7,011 bases of DNA, taken from Gammaproteobacteria bacterium. Lineage in GTDB: Bacteria; Pseudomonadota; Gammaproteobacteria; Pseudomonadales; Azotimanducaceae. The DNA lies in contig QIDL01000469.1 in assembly GCA_003228415.1 (NCBI GenBank), positions 1 to 7,011 of the forward strand, in the 5' to 3' direction. The notes under the pieces are model-generated. The model was not told the origin of the DNA. It ran no database searches and saw only the letters and a list, made by a program, of their open reading frames with translations. Of this stretch, positions 1 to 6,315 are shown piece by piece (the first letter of the stretch is position 1; each line of letters begins with the position of its first letter). The translations under genes were made by a program, and so were the position numbers.

Positions 1-1201
1 GTACTGGCGGAGCCACCAGGGTCGGGCTCAGGATCAGATCGTAGCGGCCCATGAACGCGCTGAGAATGCGGCGGGTATTGTGAAGCTCCGCCAGCGCGTT
101 CACATAGGCGATTGCGCTCAATGATCGGCCAAAGTTCAGAGCTTCGAGAGTCACTGGTTCCAACTCGCCCGCATTTGGTGTCCGCCCGATATGCCGAGCG
201 CGTTGGTCGATGGTATTCGCGACATTGGCGGCGACCAGGGTATGGGTAGCCTCACCAAACAGTTTGCGATCATAGTCGGGCGCTTCAACGCTGACCTCAT
301 GGCCGATCCCTTTCAGGCACTCGGCCGTTTCATCGACGGCTTGCTGGCATTCCGGGTGCAGTACTGCGCCGGTCAGCGGCATGGTATCGATGGCGATCTT
401 CAGTCGACCAGGACCGGTCTGATGATCCTGCAGATAGTTGCCGGTAAAGGTCGGGGCACAGTACGGATCTTCAGGTTCGAAGCCGTGCGCCACGTCGAGG
501 AACGCGGCACTGTCTCTGACACTGCGCGTCACCACATTACCACCGGCCATGCCACCCCAGCCTTCGCCGACGGCGGGTCCCGGAGAGGTTCTTGCTCTGG
601 ACGGTTTCAGTCCCACCAGGTGACAACACGAAGCCGGAATTCTGATCGAGCCACCGCCGTCGGTTGCATGTGCGGCGGGTACCCACCCGGCAGCTACCGC
701 GGCAGCGGAACCGCCGCTGGATCCACCCGGCGTGTAATCCGTGTTCCAGGGATTACGGCAAGGTCCGAACAGGGCAGGTTCGGTGGTTGCCGCCAGGCCC
801 AGTTCCGGCGTGCAGGTCTTGCCGTAGACAACTAAACCGGCGGACTTGAAGCGCCTGATCAAATGGGCGTCCTGCAGAGACGGGGAGTTCCCGGCGAAGA
901 AGCGGCTGCCCAGCGAAGTTGCCGTTCCTTTGAGATCGGTGATGTCTTTGACCAGAAATGGAACACCCGCTAATGGGGAGTCTGGCAGGGTCTGATCGGC
1001 TGCCAGCCTGGCCTCATCATAGAGCTTGTTGACCACCGCGTTGAGTTTCTCGTTACCGGCTTCGGTTCGGGCGATCGCCTCCTCGAGTAACTCGGCCGCG
1101 CTGACTTCGCGCAGTCTGACGAGTTCCGCCAGGCCAACGGCGTCCAGGTTCTCATAGGGAATGTTCATTGGCTGGGGATTCTCGGCTTCGGTGGTGGCCA
1201 T
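1..1201 (-). CDS. Amidase-signature family hydrolase, C-terminus cut by window edge
   Basis: This is the reading frame antisense to the + strand from 1201 downward. It stays open for 400 codons and runs off the left edge, so the C-terminus (about 70-100 residues in typical members) is missing. The protein hydrolyses or transfers an amide in the cytoplasm; the substrate cannot be told from sequence. The amidase-signature Ser-cisSer-Lys triad is visible: Lys85 in PFLVKDI, the cis-Ser at 161 in GGSSGGSAAAVAAG, and the nucleophile Ser185 in DGGGSIRIPA. The 24-residue gap between the two serines matches FAAH (S217/S241). A late SPTL motif near residue 392 is also typical. There is no signal peptide. 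The start at 1201 gives a normal N-terminus; Met12 (1168) is an alternative, and neither has a strong Shine-Dalgarno. It lies 32 bp downstream of the VOC gene on the same strand, so co-transcription is likely. It is not GatA by context, since no gatC or gatB is nearby. Confidence 0.93.
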   Translation of the reverse strand, partial: MATTEAENPQPMNIPYENLDAVGLAELVRLREVSAAELLEEAIARTEAGNEKLNAVVNKLYDEARLAADQTLPDSPLAGVPFLVKDITDLKGTATSLGSRFFAGNSPSLQDAHLIRRFKSAGLVVYGKTCTPELGLAATTEPALFGPCRNPWNTDYTPGGSSGGSAAAVAAGWVPAAHATDGGGSIRIPASCCHLVGLKPSRARTSPGPAVGEGWGGMAGGNVVTRSVRDSAAFLDVAHGFEPEDPYCAPTFTGNYLQDHQTGPGRLKIAIDTMPLTGAVLHPECQQAVDETAECLKGIGHEVSVEAPDYDRKLFGEATHTLVAANVANTIDQRARHIGRTPNAGELEPVTLEALNFGRSLSAIAYVNALAELHNTRRILSAFMGRYDLILSPTLVAPPV

Positions 1202-1233
1202 GTGGGATAACACACCTGCGAACAGGTAGCCAG

Positions 1234-1620
1234 TCAGTCGAATTTTACACCCAGACAATAGGCAACCAGTTTGTTGCCATCCAGATCACGAAAGTAGCCG
1301 CCGTAAAAACCCATCTGTGAGCCCCGGTCATGAGGTGCACCCTCGTCTTCAGCACCCAGTTCGATCGCCCTGGCATAGACCCTGTCCACCTCTTCCGCAG
1401 AGCCGGCATTCAGGGCGATCATGACTCCGTTGCCAACGCTGGCATCCTTTTCGTCGAACGGCACGATGACCGAGAACATGGTCTGACTGGCTTTGGTACC
1501 CCAACCGAGCATTCTGACGTCTGTCATGGTTCGACGCGCGCCCAACTCAGCCAGCAGGGTATCGTAGAAGCTGCCCGCACGGTCGAGATCGTTGGTGCCG
1601 AGAGTGATGTACCCAATCAT
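1234..1620 (-). CDS. VOC (glyoxalase/bleomycin-resistance fold) family protein
   Basis: This 128-residue cytoplasmic protein has the paired beta-alpha-beta-beta-beta modules of the vicinal-oxygen-chelate superfamily. The first module starts with GYITLGTNDLDRAGSFYD, and the second ends with GGYFRDLDGNKLVAYCLG, the usual closing strand. Length is normal for a single-chain VOC protein that dimerises. The positions that usually bind metal are not His/Glu: the second-module NKL is followed by Val where a Glu is common, and the NGVMIAL strand has Met where His is common. I therefore would not call it a glyoxalase I. The reaction is unknown. The ATG at 1620 is preceded by GAGGAA with 7 nt spacing, a good ribosome binding site. 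It is the first gene of a probable two-gene unit with the amidase; a shared pathway is inference only. Confidence 0.92.
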   Translation of the reverse strand: MIGYITLGTNDLDRAGSFYDTLLAELGARRTMTDVRMLGWGTKASQTMFSVIVPFDEKDASVGNGVMIALNAGSAEEVDRVYARAIELGAEDEGAPHDRGSQMGFYGGYFRDLDGNKLVAYCLGVKFD

Positions 1621-1647
1621 GCTGTTGTTCCTCGCTATGTGATTATT

Positions 1648-1776
1648 TTACGCCTCGGGCATCGAGCCCGATTGCCCGTGGACAAGAATGTGTGTACCAC
1701 TATTCGGGCAAAACTCGCGAAACGCATCCGGAGAGGATTCATACGAAATCAACTTTGACTTTCCCGCCAGCCAGCG
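1648..1776 (-). pseudogene. GFA-family (CENP-V/GFA) C-terminal remnant
   Basis: Reading leftward from 1776, one frame gives 42 residues before a TAA at 1650-1648. It contains RWLAGKSKLISYESSP, then REFCPNSGTHILVHGQ. This matches the conserved core of GFA-type zinc proteins, which usually read W..G...L..Y.SSP...R.FC..CGTH. The second zinc cysteine of the C-x-x-C pair is Ser here, and the N-terminal cysteine cluster is absent: the frame opens at about 1815 with no start and no Cys-rich motif. The C-terminus stops soon after HGQ. It is therefore read as a broken fragment lying in the leader of the VOC gene. The family match is from recognition of the motif, not from a search. Confidence 0.5.
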
Positions 1777-1874
1777 AGGCCGATCGCTCTGGCATTCGAT
1801 TCTCTTGCGATCAGTTCAACCCGCAGTATCCCGGGGTCTTCTGAATCACGCATCGACTCGTTTCGTATCTTCAT
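1749..1874 (-). pseudogene. Small ORF with GNAT acetyltransferase-like segment, probable remnant
   Basis: An ATG-started frame of 41 codons runs from 1874 to a TGA at 1751-1749. Residues 15-33 (1832 down to 1776) read GILRVELIARESNARAIGL, which resembles the beta-strand/helix segment near the end of GNAT N-acetyltransferases (typically GI.RVEL.V...N.RAI.LYE..GF). The expected LYE..GF continuation is missing, and the acetyl-CoA-binding motif A is not present upstream. The likeness stops almost exactly where the GFA-like fragment begins in another frame. It could be a chance resemblance in a 19-residue stretch; as an expressed small protein it has no clear support. Confidence 0.3.
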
Positions 1875-1915
1875 CCGGCCATGCCAACGTACACGGTTCG
1901 TCCTCCAGGCTGGGG

Positions 1916-2728
1916 TCAGGGGGTGCTTTCTGTGTCGAGAAAAGGTTGAACCAACATTCGATCGAGTCTGAGGTCCCCCCCGGATCTGAATGTTGTCAAA
2001 CCGATCTGCATTTTTTCATGACCGGCTTCGGGTTGATCCTGATAAGTGGAAAACAAGTGATCCCACCAAGGTAAATTAAAACCGAAGTTTCGATTCAGCT
2101 CCCTGGTTTCAATTGAGTGATGCACTCGGTGCATGTCGGGTGTCACCACAAACCAGCGCAGCACGCGGTCCAGGCCTGGCGGGATTCGAACGTTGCCATG
2201 GTTGAACAGTGAAGTAGCGTTCAAGATGACCTCGAAAGCCAGGACCGCAACGGCAGGCGCCCCCAGACAGACGATCGCTGCAATCTTTATAACCATCGAC
2301 GCAATGGCTTCGAGCGGGTGAAACCGGACACCGGTGGTCGTGTCGAAGTCGACGTCTGCATGATGCATTCGATGTAGTCGCCAGAACGGGGGAATCGCAT
2401 GGAAAGCGCGATGCTGAAGATAGATTACCAGGTCCAGGAGAGCGATCGAGCCGATGATTGCGATCCAGGGTAATGTGTCAAAGGAGTTGAATAGACCCCA
2501 ACCCCGGGTTTGAGCGTGTAGCGCGGCCCCCATTACCACAATCGGGAACAGTGCTCGAATCAGCAGCTGGTTCAATGCTGCGATACCGAGATTTGAAAAC
2601 CAGCGGACTTTGACCGAGGCAATGAGCGGGCGACGCGGTTGCCAGTGTTCCCAGCCCAGCATCAGCGACAGGACACCGAAAAACAGGCTCAAGCGAATCA
2701 ACGTTTCGCCGCTGATGAATTCGTTCAC
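1916..2728 (-). CDS. Fatty acid hydroxylase / sterol desaturase family membrane protein
   Basis: This 270-residue integral membrane protein belongs to the diiron fatty-acid-hydroxylase/sterol-desaturase superfamily, which oxidises lipid-like substrates at the inner membrane. The substrate is unknown. Hydrophobic segments lie at about 11-27, 47-70, 88-105 and 143-170. The eight-histidine iron cluster is complete: HRAFH (106-110), HRMHH (119-123), FNHGN (His177) and HRVHH (200-204), with RFHP (His137) between. The NFGFNLPWWDHLF motif follows the last cluster, as in related bacterial proteins. The frame is open much further upstream (to 2992), but that part is a low-complexity shadow of the neighbouring gene. 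The GTG at 2728 gives the expected VNEFISGETLIRLSLFF start, 8 nt after the stop of the upstream 72-aa gene. Translation probably depends on coupling, since the nearest GAGG is 12 nt away. Confidence 0.93.
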   Translation of the reverse strand: MNEFISGETLIRLSLFFGVLSLMLGWEHWQPRRPLIASVKVRWFSNLGIAALNQLLIRALFPIVVMGAALHAQTRGWGLFNSFDTLPWIAIIGSIALLDLVIYLQHRAFHAIPPFWRLHRMHHADVDFDTTTGVRFHPLEAIASMVIKIAAIVCLGAPAVAVLAFEVILNATSLFNHGNVRIPPGLDRVLRWFVVTPDMHRVHHSIETRELNRNFGFNLPWWDHLFSTYQDQPEAGHEKMQIGLTTFRSGGDLRLDRMLVQPFLDTESTP

Positions 2729-2736
2729 CGGAGTTC

Positions 2737-2955
2737 TCAGCCTCGAAACGCCGAGCGAATGAGGCGGGCGAACTGCATTGCGGCCCCGGCAAGATTCACG
2801 GTCACGGCGGCGAGGAAGGGTGAAAACCGATGCCAGACCGCGGCGTTTATCAATTGCAGAACAATCAAGGCCATGAAAGCGACGACCACGCCGGTGAAAC
2901 CCGCCAGCGCCGTTGCGATCTCGGCTATCCCGATAAGCAGCTCGACAATGTTCAT
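2737..2955 (-). CDS. Small two-helix membrane protein, possibly internally deleted
   Basis: This 72-residue protein has two strongly hydrophobic stretches, at about 5-38 and 46-58. I do not recognise a named function. The opening MNIVELLIGIAEIATALAGF and the following TGVVVAF resemble the N-terminus of uncharacterised membrane proteins of roughly 150-170 residues. The ending (PFLAAVTVNLAGAAMQFARL) resembles their C-terminus. The middle, from about residue 27 to 28, appears to be missing. This comparison is from memory of the family and needs a search. The ribosome binding site is weak. The stop at 2739-2737 is 8 nt before the hydroxylase start, so the two are probably co-transcribed. It is on the opposite strand to the oad cluster and divergent from it. 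Confidence 0.65.
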   Translation of the reverse strand: MNIVELLIGIAEIATALAGFTGVVVAFMALIVLQLINAAVWHRFSPFLAAVTVNLAGAAMQFARLIRSAFRG

Positions 2956-3047
2956 GGTGATGCTCGTTTTGAGCGATTGTAACAGTCGTCACACGTCGTT
3001 TACCGCCTGGGACTCACTGCTGGCTGTGCGCAGTCGTGGATAGCACT

Positions 3048-3067
3048 ACCAGCCACAGGTGGCTGGT
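3048..3067. repeat. Inverted repeat (9-bp arms, 2-bp centre) in divergent intergenic region
   Basis: ACCAGCCAC and GTGGCTGGT are exact reverse complements separated by AG. AGC (3042-3044) and GCT (3068-3070) could extend the pairing past a bulge. It lies between the divergent 72-aa gene and oadG, 56 bp before the oadG start. No run of T follows on either strand, so it is a poor intrinsic terminator. The near-symmetric form suits a dimeric repressor or activator site, or an mRNA leader hairpin, but no binding protein can be named. Confidence 0.5.
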
Positions 3068-3069
3068 GC

Positions 3070-3098
3070 TTGGTTCAGCGGCAAATCCAGTGTAGTTT
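3070..3098 (+). promoter_or_regulatory. Weak candidate promoter for the oad cluster
   Basis: TTGGTT (3070-3075) and TAGTTT (3093-3098) are separated by 17 bp, and each matches the sigma-70 consensus at only three of six positions. It would start transcription just before the oadG ribosome binding site. The inverted repeat at 3048-3067 would lie immediately upstream of the -35. This is a guess from spacing, not a strong match. Confidence 0.2.
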
Positions 3099-3110
3099 TG
3101 CGTACAGAAC

Positions 3111-3115
3111 GGAGG
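3111..3115 (+). promoter_or_regulatory. Shine-Dalgarno site fixing the oadG start
   Basis: GGAGG ends 7 nt before the ATG at 3123. This selects that ATG over the in-frame TTG at 3117, which would sit only 1 nt from the site. Confidence 0.85.
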
Positions 3116-3122
3116 ATTGCCA

Positions 3123-3332
3123 ATGGAAGTCACCCTGCTCGAACAGGGCCTTGAGCTGATGTTGATCGGTATGGGGGCAGTTTTCGTTTTTCTCACGACC
3201 CTGGTCGGTGGGACTTCTCTGATGTCCTGGCTGGTGCAGCGCTTCACACCGGGTGCGGATTCTTCGGGCGAAGTGGCTGATGAAGAGATTGCCGCCATCG
3301 GTGCAGCGATCGCACAACATCGGCGTAAGTAG
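3123..3332 (+). CDS. oadG: Oxaloacetate decarboxylase gamma subunit (OadG), small membrane anchor
   Basis: This 69-residue protein has one transmembrane helix (about 11-36, ELMLIGMGAVFVFLTTLVGG) followed by a short cytoplasmic tail ending AAIAQHRRK. Length, topology, the MGAVFVFL sequence and its position directly ahead of oadA identify the gamma chain. This chain anchors the biotin-bearing alpha subunit to the membrane beta subunit and helps assemble the Na+-pumping complex. In the Klebsiella protein, His residues near the C-terminus bind Zn2+; this tail has only one His (66) and its acidic stretch is short, so metal binding may be reduced. It is the first gene of the cluster. The gap to oadA is 37 bp. 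Confidence 0.85.
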   Translation: MEVTLLEQGLELMLIGMGAVFVFLTTLVGGTSLMSWLVQRFTPGADSSGEVADEEIAAIGAAIAQHRRK

Positions 3333-3369
3333 TCGACATAACAACAGAGCAAAATCGAAGAGAATGCCC

Positions 3370-5130
3370 ATGAGCGAGTCGAATCCCCTCGGCATCACCG
3401 AGCTGGTGCTGCGAGATGCCCATCAGAGCCTGCTTGCCACCCGCATGCGCATCGACGACATGCTGCCAATCGCAGCAAAGCTCGATCAGGTGGGGTTCTG
3501 GTCGCTCGAGTCCTGGGGTGGCGCCACTTTTGATGCCTGCATCCGTTATCTCGGAGAAGATCCGTGGGATCGCATACGCCAGCTCAAGGCTGCGATGCCC
3601 AACACCCCACAGCAGATGCTGCTTCGGGGGCAGAACATTCTCGGCTACCGCCACTATGCGGACGATGTTGTCTGCAAATTCGTGGAGCGGGCGGCAGTCA
3701 ATGGCGTCGACGTGTTCAGAATATTCGATGCGATGAACGACATACGCAATCTGAAAACGGCGATCAAGGCAACGCTCGATGTGGACAGGCACGCACAGGG
3801 AACCATCTCCTATACGGTCAGCCCGGTGCACACAATCGATCTCTGGGTAGATCTCGCACGACAGATAGAGGACCTGGGCGCGCATTCGATCTGTATCAAG
3901 GACATGGCGGGACTTCTCAAACCCTACGTGGCATTTGATCTGGTTACTCGGTTGAAGGCTGCCACCAATCTGCCCATTCATATGCAATGCCACGCAACCA
4001 CTGGCATGTCCACCGCAACCTATCTCAAGGCTGTTGAGGCCGGCATCGACAACCTCGATACCGCCATCAGCTCCATGAGCATGACATATGGACACTCAGC
4101 CACCGAAAGTCTGGTGGCGATCCTCGATGAAACGGACCGGTCGACGGGGCTGGAACTTCAGAAACTCGAGGAGATCGCTACCTACTTTCGAAAAGTTCGT
4201 AAGAAATATGCACAGTTCGAAGGTGCGCTGCGCGGCGTGGATTCGAGGATTCTGGTTGCTCAGGTACCCGGAGGCATGCTCACCAACCTCGAGAACCAAC
4301 TGCGTGAGCAGAATGCCACCGACAAACTGGATCTGGTACTTGAGGAGATTCCGAAGGTGAGGAAAGATCTGGGCATGATTCCGCTGGTCACACCCACCTC
4401 CCAGATCGTCGGTAGCCAGTCGGTGATCAACGTGTTGTCCGGTGAGCGCTACAAAAACGTCACCAGAGAAACCGCCGGGGTGCTGAAAGGTGAGTACGGT
4501 GCCACACCTGCACCGCTCGATCCAGAGCTGCAGGCGCGAGTGTTGAACGGTTCGTCGGCCATCACCGGTCGACCGGCAGATGAAATTGCCGCTGAGCTGG
4601 ATCGGCTGACGGATGAACTGCAGAGGATTGCCGCTGAGAAGCAGATCAAGCTCTGCGAGGCAACCATCGATGACGTGTTGACCTATGCCCTGTTCGCACA
4701 GACGGGACTGAGGTTTCTGGAGAATCGTGGCAATCCGGCGGCCTTCGAGCCGGATCCGGATGAGGCTGCTGCAACTGACGACCGGCTGGAGCCGAGCGCA
4801 ACACAACCAAGTGTTTATGCGGTTCGGGTCGACGGCCGGGCGTATACGGTAGAGGTGTCCGAGGAAGGCACGCTGAGCAACATACAACCAGGGAGCACCG
4901 CCGCTGTGAAAGCTGGCGGCGAAGCTGTTGCCGCAGCGCTGGCCGGCAATGTCCTCAAGGTTCTGGTCAACGTCGGAGATACCGTCAACGAAGGGCAACC
5001 GGTTTTAATCGTTGAAGCCATGAAGATGGAGACAGAAGTGGCGGCGCCGCGAGGAGGGAAAATTACCGCGGTGCACGTTCAGGAAGGGGATGCGGTGGCG
5101 GTCGGCGAACCACTGATCTCCATCGGCTGA
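3370..5130 (+). CDS. oadA: Oxaloacetate decarboxylase alpha subunit (OadA), carboxyltransferase with biotin carrier domain
   Basis: This 586-residue cytoplasmic subunit transfers the carboxyl group of oxaloacetate to its own biotin, releasing pyruvate. The carboxyltransferase TIM barrel covers about 5-275, with RDAHQSLLATR (15-25), DVFRIFDAMND (114-124), KDMAGLL (177-183) and DTAISSMSMTYGH (230-242). A conserved PYC/OADA region covers about 290-490 (LVAQVPGGMLTN, LVTPTSQIVG). A biotinyl domain fills the C-terminus (about 515-586), with the biotin lysine at 552 in EAMKMET, 34 residues from the end, as usual. Asp16, Lys177 and His208 match metal and catalytic residues of V. cholerae OadA (D17, K178, H209), but the position of His207 is Gln206. 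ATG 3370 is chosen because AAGAG lies 7 nt upstream; ATG 3364 would add two residues. There is no sign of a separate pyruvate-carboxylase ATP-grasp subunit, and oadG and oadB flank it, so decarboxylase is favoured over pyruvate carboxylase subunit B. Confidence 0.96.
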   Translation: MSESNPLGITELVLRDAHQSLLATRMRIDDMLPIAAKLDQVGFWSLESWGGATFDACIRYLGEDPWDRIRQLKAAMPNTPQQMLLRGQNILGYRHYADDVVCKFVERAAVNGVDVFRIFDAMNDIRNLKTAIKATLDVDRHAQGTISYTVSPVHTIDLWVDLARQIEDLGAHSICIKDMAGLLKPYVAFDLVTRLKAATNLPIHMQCHATTGMSTATYLKAVEAGIDNLDTAISSMSMTYGHSATESLVAILDETDRSTGLELQKLEEIATYFRKVRKKYAQFEGALRGVDSRILVAQVPGGMLTNLENQLREQNATDKLDLVLEEIPKVRKDLGMIPLVTPTSQIVGSQSVINVLSGERYKNVTRETAGVLKGEYGATPAPLDPELQARVLNGSSAITGRPADEIAAELDRLTDELQRIAAEKQIKLCEATIDDVLTYALFAQTGLRFLENRGNPAAFEPDPDEAAATDDRLEPSATQPSVYAVRVDGRAYTVEVSEEGTLSNIQPGSTAAVKAGGEAVAAALAGNVLKVLVNVGDTVNEGQPVLIVEAMKMETEVAAPRGGKITAVHVQEGDAVAVGEPLISIG

Positions 5131-5141
5131 TCGGCGCTTCG

Positions 5142-6272
5142 TTGGACCTGATTCTACAGATCTGGCACGGCTCCGGCCTCTATCAGCTCACCTTCGGGCA
5201 GGCTTTGATGATCGGAGTGGGTTTGCTCCTGCTCTACCTCGCGATCGTCAAAAAATTCGAACCCCTGTTGCTGGTGACCATTGGTTTCGGCGGCATTCTG
5301 GCCAACATACCCGGCGTAGAAATTGCGACCGGCAACGGATTGTTGCATCTCACCTATGTCGTCGGGATCGAGTCCGGCGCGTTTCCGCTGATCATCTTCA
5401 TGGGTGTCGGCGCCATGACCGACTTCGGACCGTTACTGGCGAACCCGAAAACGCTGTTTCTAGGCGCCGCAGCCCAGTTTGGTATCTTCGCCACGTTACT
5501 CGGTGCACTCGGGCTCACCGCACTCGGCTGGATGGACTTTTCGATCCGGGAAGCTGCTGCGATTGGTATTATCGGGGGTGCCGACGGCCCGACCGCGATC
5601 TATGTCGCTGGTAAACTTGCCCCCAACCTGCTGGGCGCCATTGCTGTGGCGGCGTATTCCTATATGGCACTGGTGCCGCTGATTCAGCCACCCATCATGC
5701 GTGCGCTCACCTCGCCGGAAGAGCGGCGGATCGAGATGGTCCAGTTGCGGGATGTGTCCAGGCGGGAGCGGATCCTGTTTCCATTACTGCTTCTTTTGTT
5801 GGTGGCTCTGTTGTTACCCACGGCCGCTCCTCTGCTCGGTATGTTGTGTTTCGGCAATCTGATGCGGGAGTGCGGTGTGGTGGATCGGCTTTCGTTCACA
5901 ACCCAGAACGCCTTGATCAACATTGTTACAATTTTCCTGGGTTTGTCGGTCGGATCGAAACTTGCGGCCGAGCAATTCCTGGTGCCCAGTACCCTTGGCA
6001 TCATGTTGCTCGGGATAGTGGCATTCGCTATCGGTACCGCGAGCGGTGTGTTGATGGGTAAGCTGATGAATCGTTTGTCGTCAAACCCCATCAACCCGCT
6101 CATCGGCGCGGCGGGTGTGTCTGCGGTTCCCATGGCGTCACGAGTCGCCAACAAGGTCGGGTTGGAAGCCAATCCCCAGAACTACCTGTTAATGCATGCC
6201 ATGGGCCCGAATGTGGCCGGTGTGATCGGCTCGGCTGTGGCGGCCGGTATAATGATTATGTTCACTTCCTAG
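5142..6272 (+). CDS. oadB: Oxaloacetate decarboxylase beta subunit (OadB), Na+-translocating carboxybiotin decarboxylase
   Basis: This 376-residue inner-membrane protein decarboxylates carboxybiotin on OadA and couples it to Na+ export. It is almost wholly hydrophobic helices. KKFEPLLLVTIGFGGILANIP (residues 37-57) and IGIIGGADGPTAIYVAG are family signatures. Residues shown to matter in Klebsiella OadB are all present at a constant offset of 55: Asp148 (D203), Tyr174 (Y229), Asn318 (N373), Gly322 (G377), Ser327 (S382) and Arg334 (R389). Length is normal for this shorter class. The start is TTG at 5142, giving MDLILQIWHGSGLYQLT, the conserved beginning; the first ATG (5208) would remove it. 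There is no clear Shine-Dalgarno, and the gap from the oadA stop is 11 bp, so translation is probably coupled to oadA. An MmdB or GcdB beta subunit is similar, but the oadA partner argues for oxaloacetate. Confidence 0.96.
   Translation: MDLILQIWHGSGLYQLTFGQALMIGVGLLLLYLAIVKKFEPLLLVTIGFGGILANIPGVEIATGNGLLHLTYVVGIESGAFPLIIFMGVGAMTDFGPLLANPKTLFLGAAAQFGIFATLLGALGLTALGWMDFSIREAAAIGIIGGADGPTAIYVAGKLAPNLLGAIAVAAYSYMALVPLIQPPIMRALTSPEERRIEMVQLRDVSRRERILFPLLLLLLVALLLPTAAPLLGMLCFGNLMRECGVVDRLSFTTQNALINIVTIFLGLSVGSKLAAEQFLVPSTLGIMLLGIVAFAIGTASGVLMGKLMNRLSSNPINPLIGAAGVSAVPMASRVANKVGLEANPQNYLLMHAMGPNVAGVIGSAVAAGIMIMFTS
6248..6253 (+). promoter_or_regulatory. Perfect -10-like hexamer inside the end of oadB
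   Basis: TATAAT occurs 62 bp before the SPOR gene ATG. The -35 position 17 bp upstream reads ATCGGC, which is a poor match, and there is no TG extension. It could give the SPOR gene some independent expression, or be chance within the codons for GIM near the OadB C-terminus. Confidence 0.22.
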
Positions 6273-6315
6273 CCCGAGCTGCTAAAATTCGGCGTCTTTT
6301 TTGCCGGAAAGCTTA

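Noticed and set aside
191..835. 214-codon plus-strand ORF
   Set aside because: It is antisense to the amidase, whose frame carries the full catalytic triad and conserved motifs; the plus-strand product is low-complexity and unlike any family I know.
1645..1650. TAAAAT as the -10 of the VOC gene (minus strand)
   Set aside because: The base composition fits, but no -35-like hexamer lies 16-18 bp upstream, so I could not support it.
1655..1671. Hairpin TCGGGC-ATCGA-GCCCGA as a terminator
   Set aside because: No T-run follows on either strand, and it lies inside the GFA-like fragment; six-base stems are frequent in such sequence.
2729..2992. N-terminal extension of the hydroxylase frame to an ATG at 2992
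   Set aside because: The extra 88 residues are Arg/His-rich shadow of the 72-aa gene, with no homology-like character. The GTG at 2728 gives the usual family N-terminus.
3253..3369. Extension of the oadA frame upstream to 3253
   Set aside because: It overlaps oadG, and the added residues are not OadA-like; ATG 3370 has a well-placed ribosome binding site and the expected N-terminus.
3244..4998. Two long minus-strand ORFs (283 and 300 codons) antisense to oadA
   Set aside because: They mirror a strongly conserved coding region. Long antisense frames are common in GC-rich genes, and the products show no recognisable domain.
6273..6303. Intrinsic terminator after oadB (CCGA...TCGG then six T)
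   Set aside because: The stem is only 4 bp with an 11-base loop and a gap before the T-run, so it is too weak to call.
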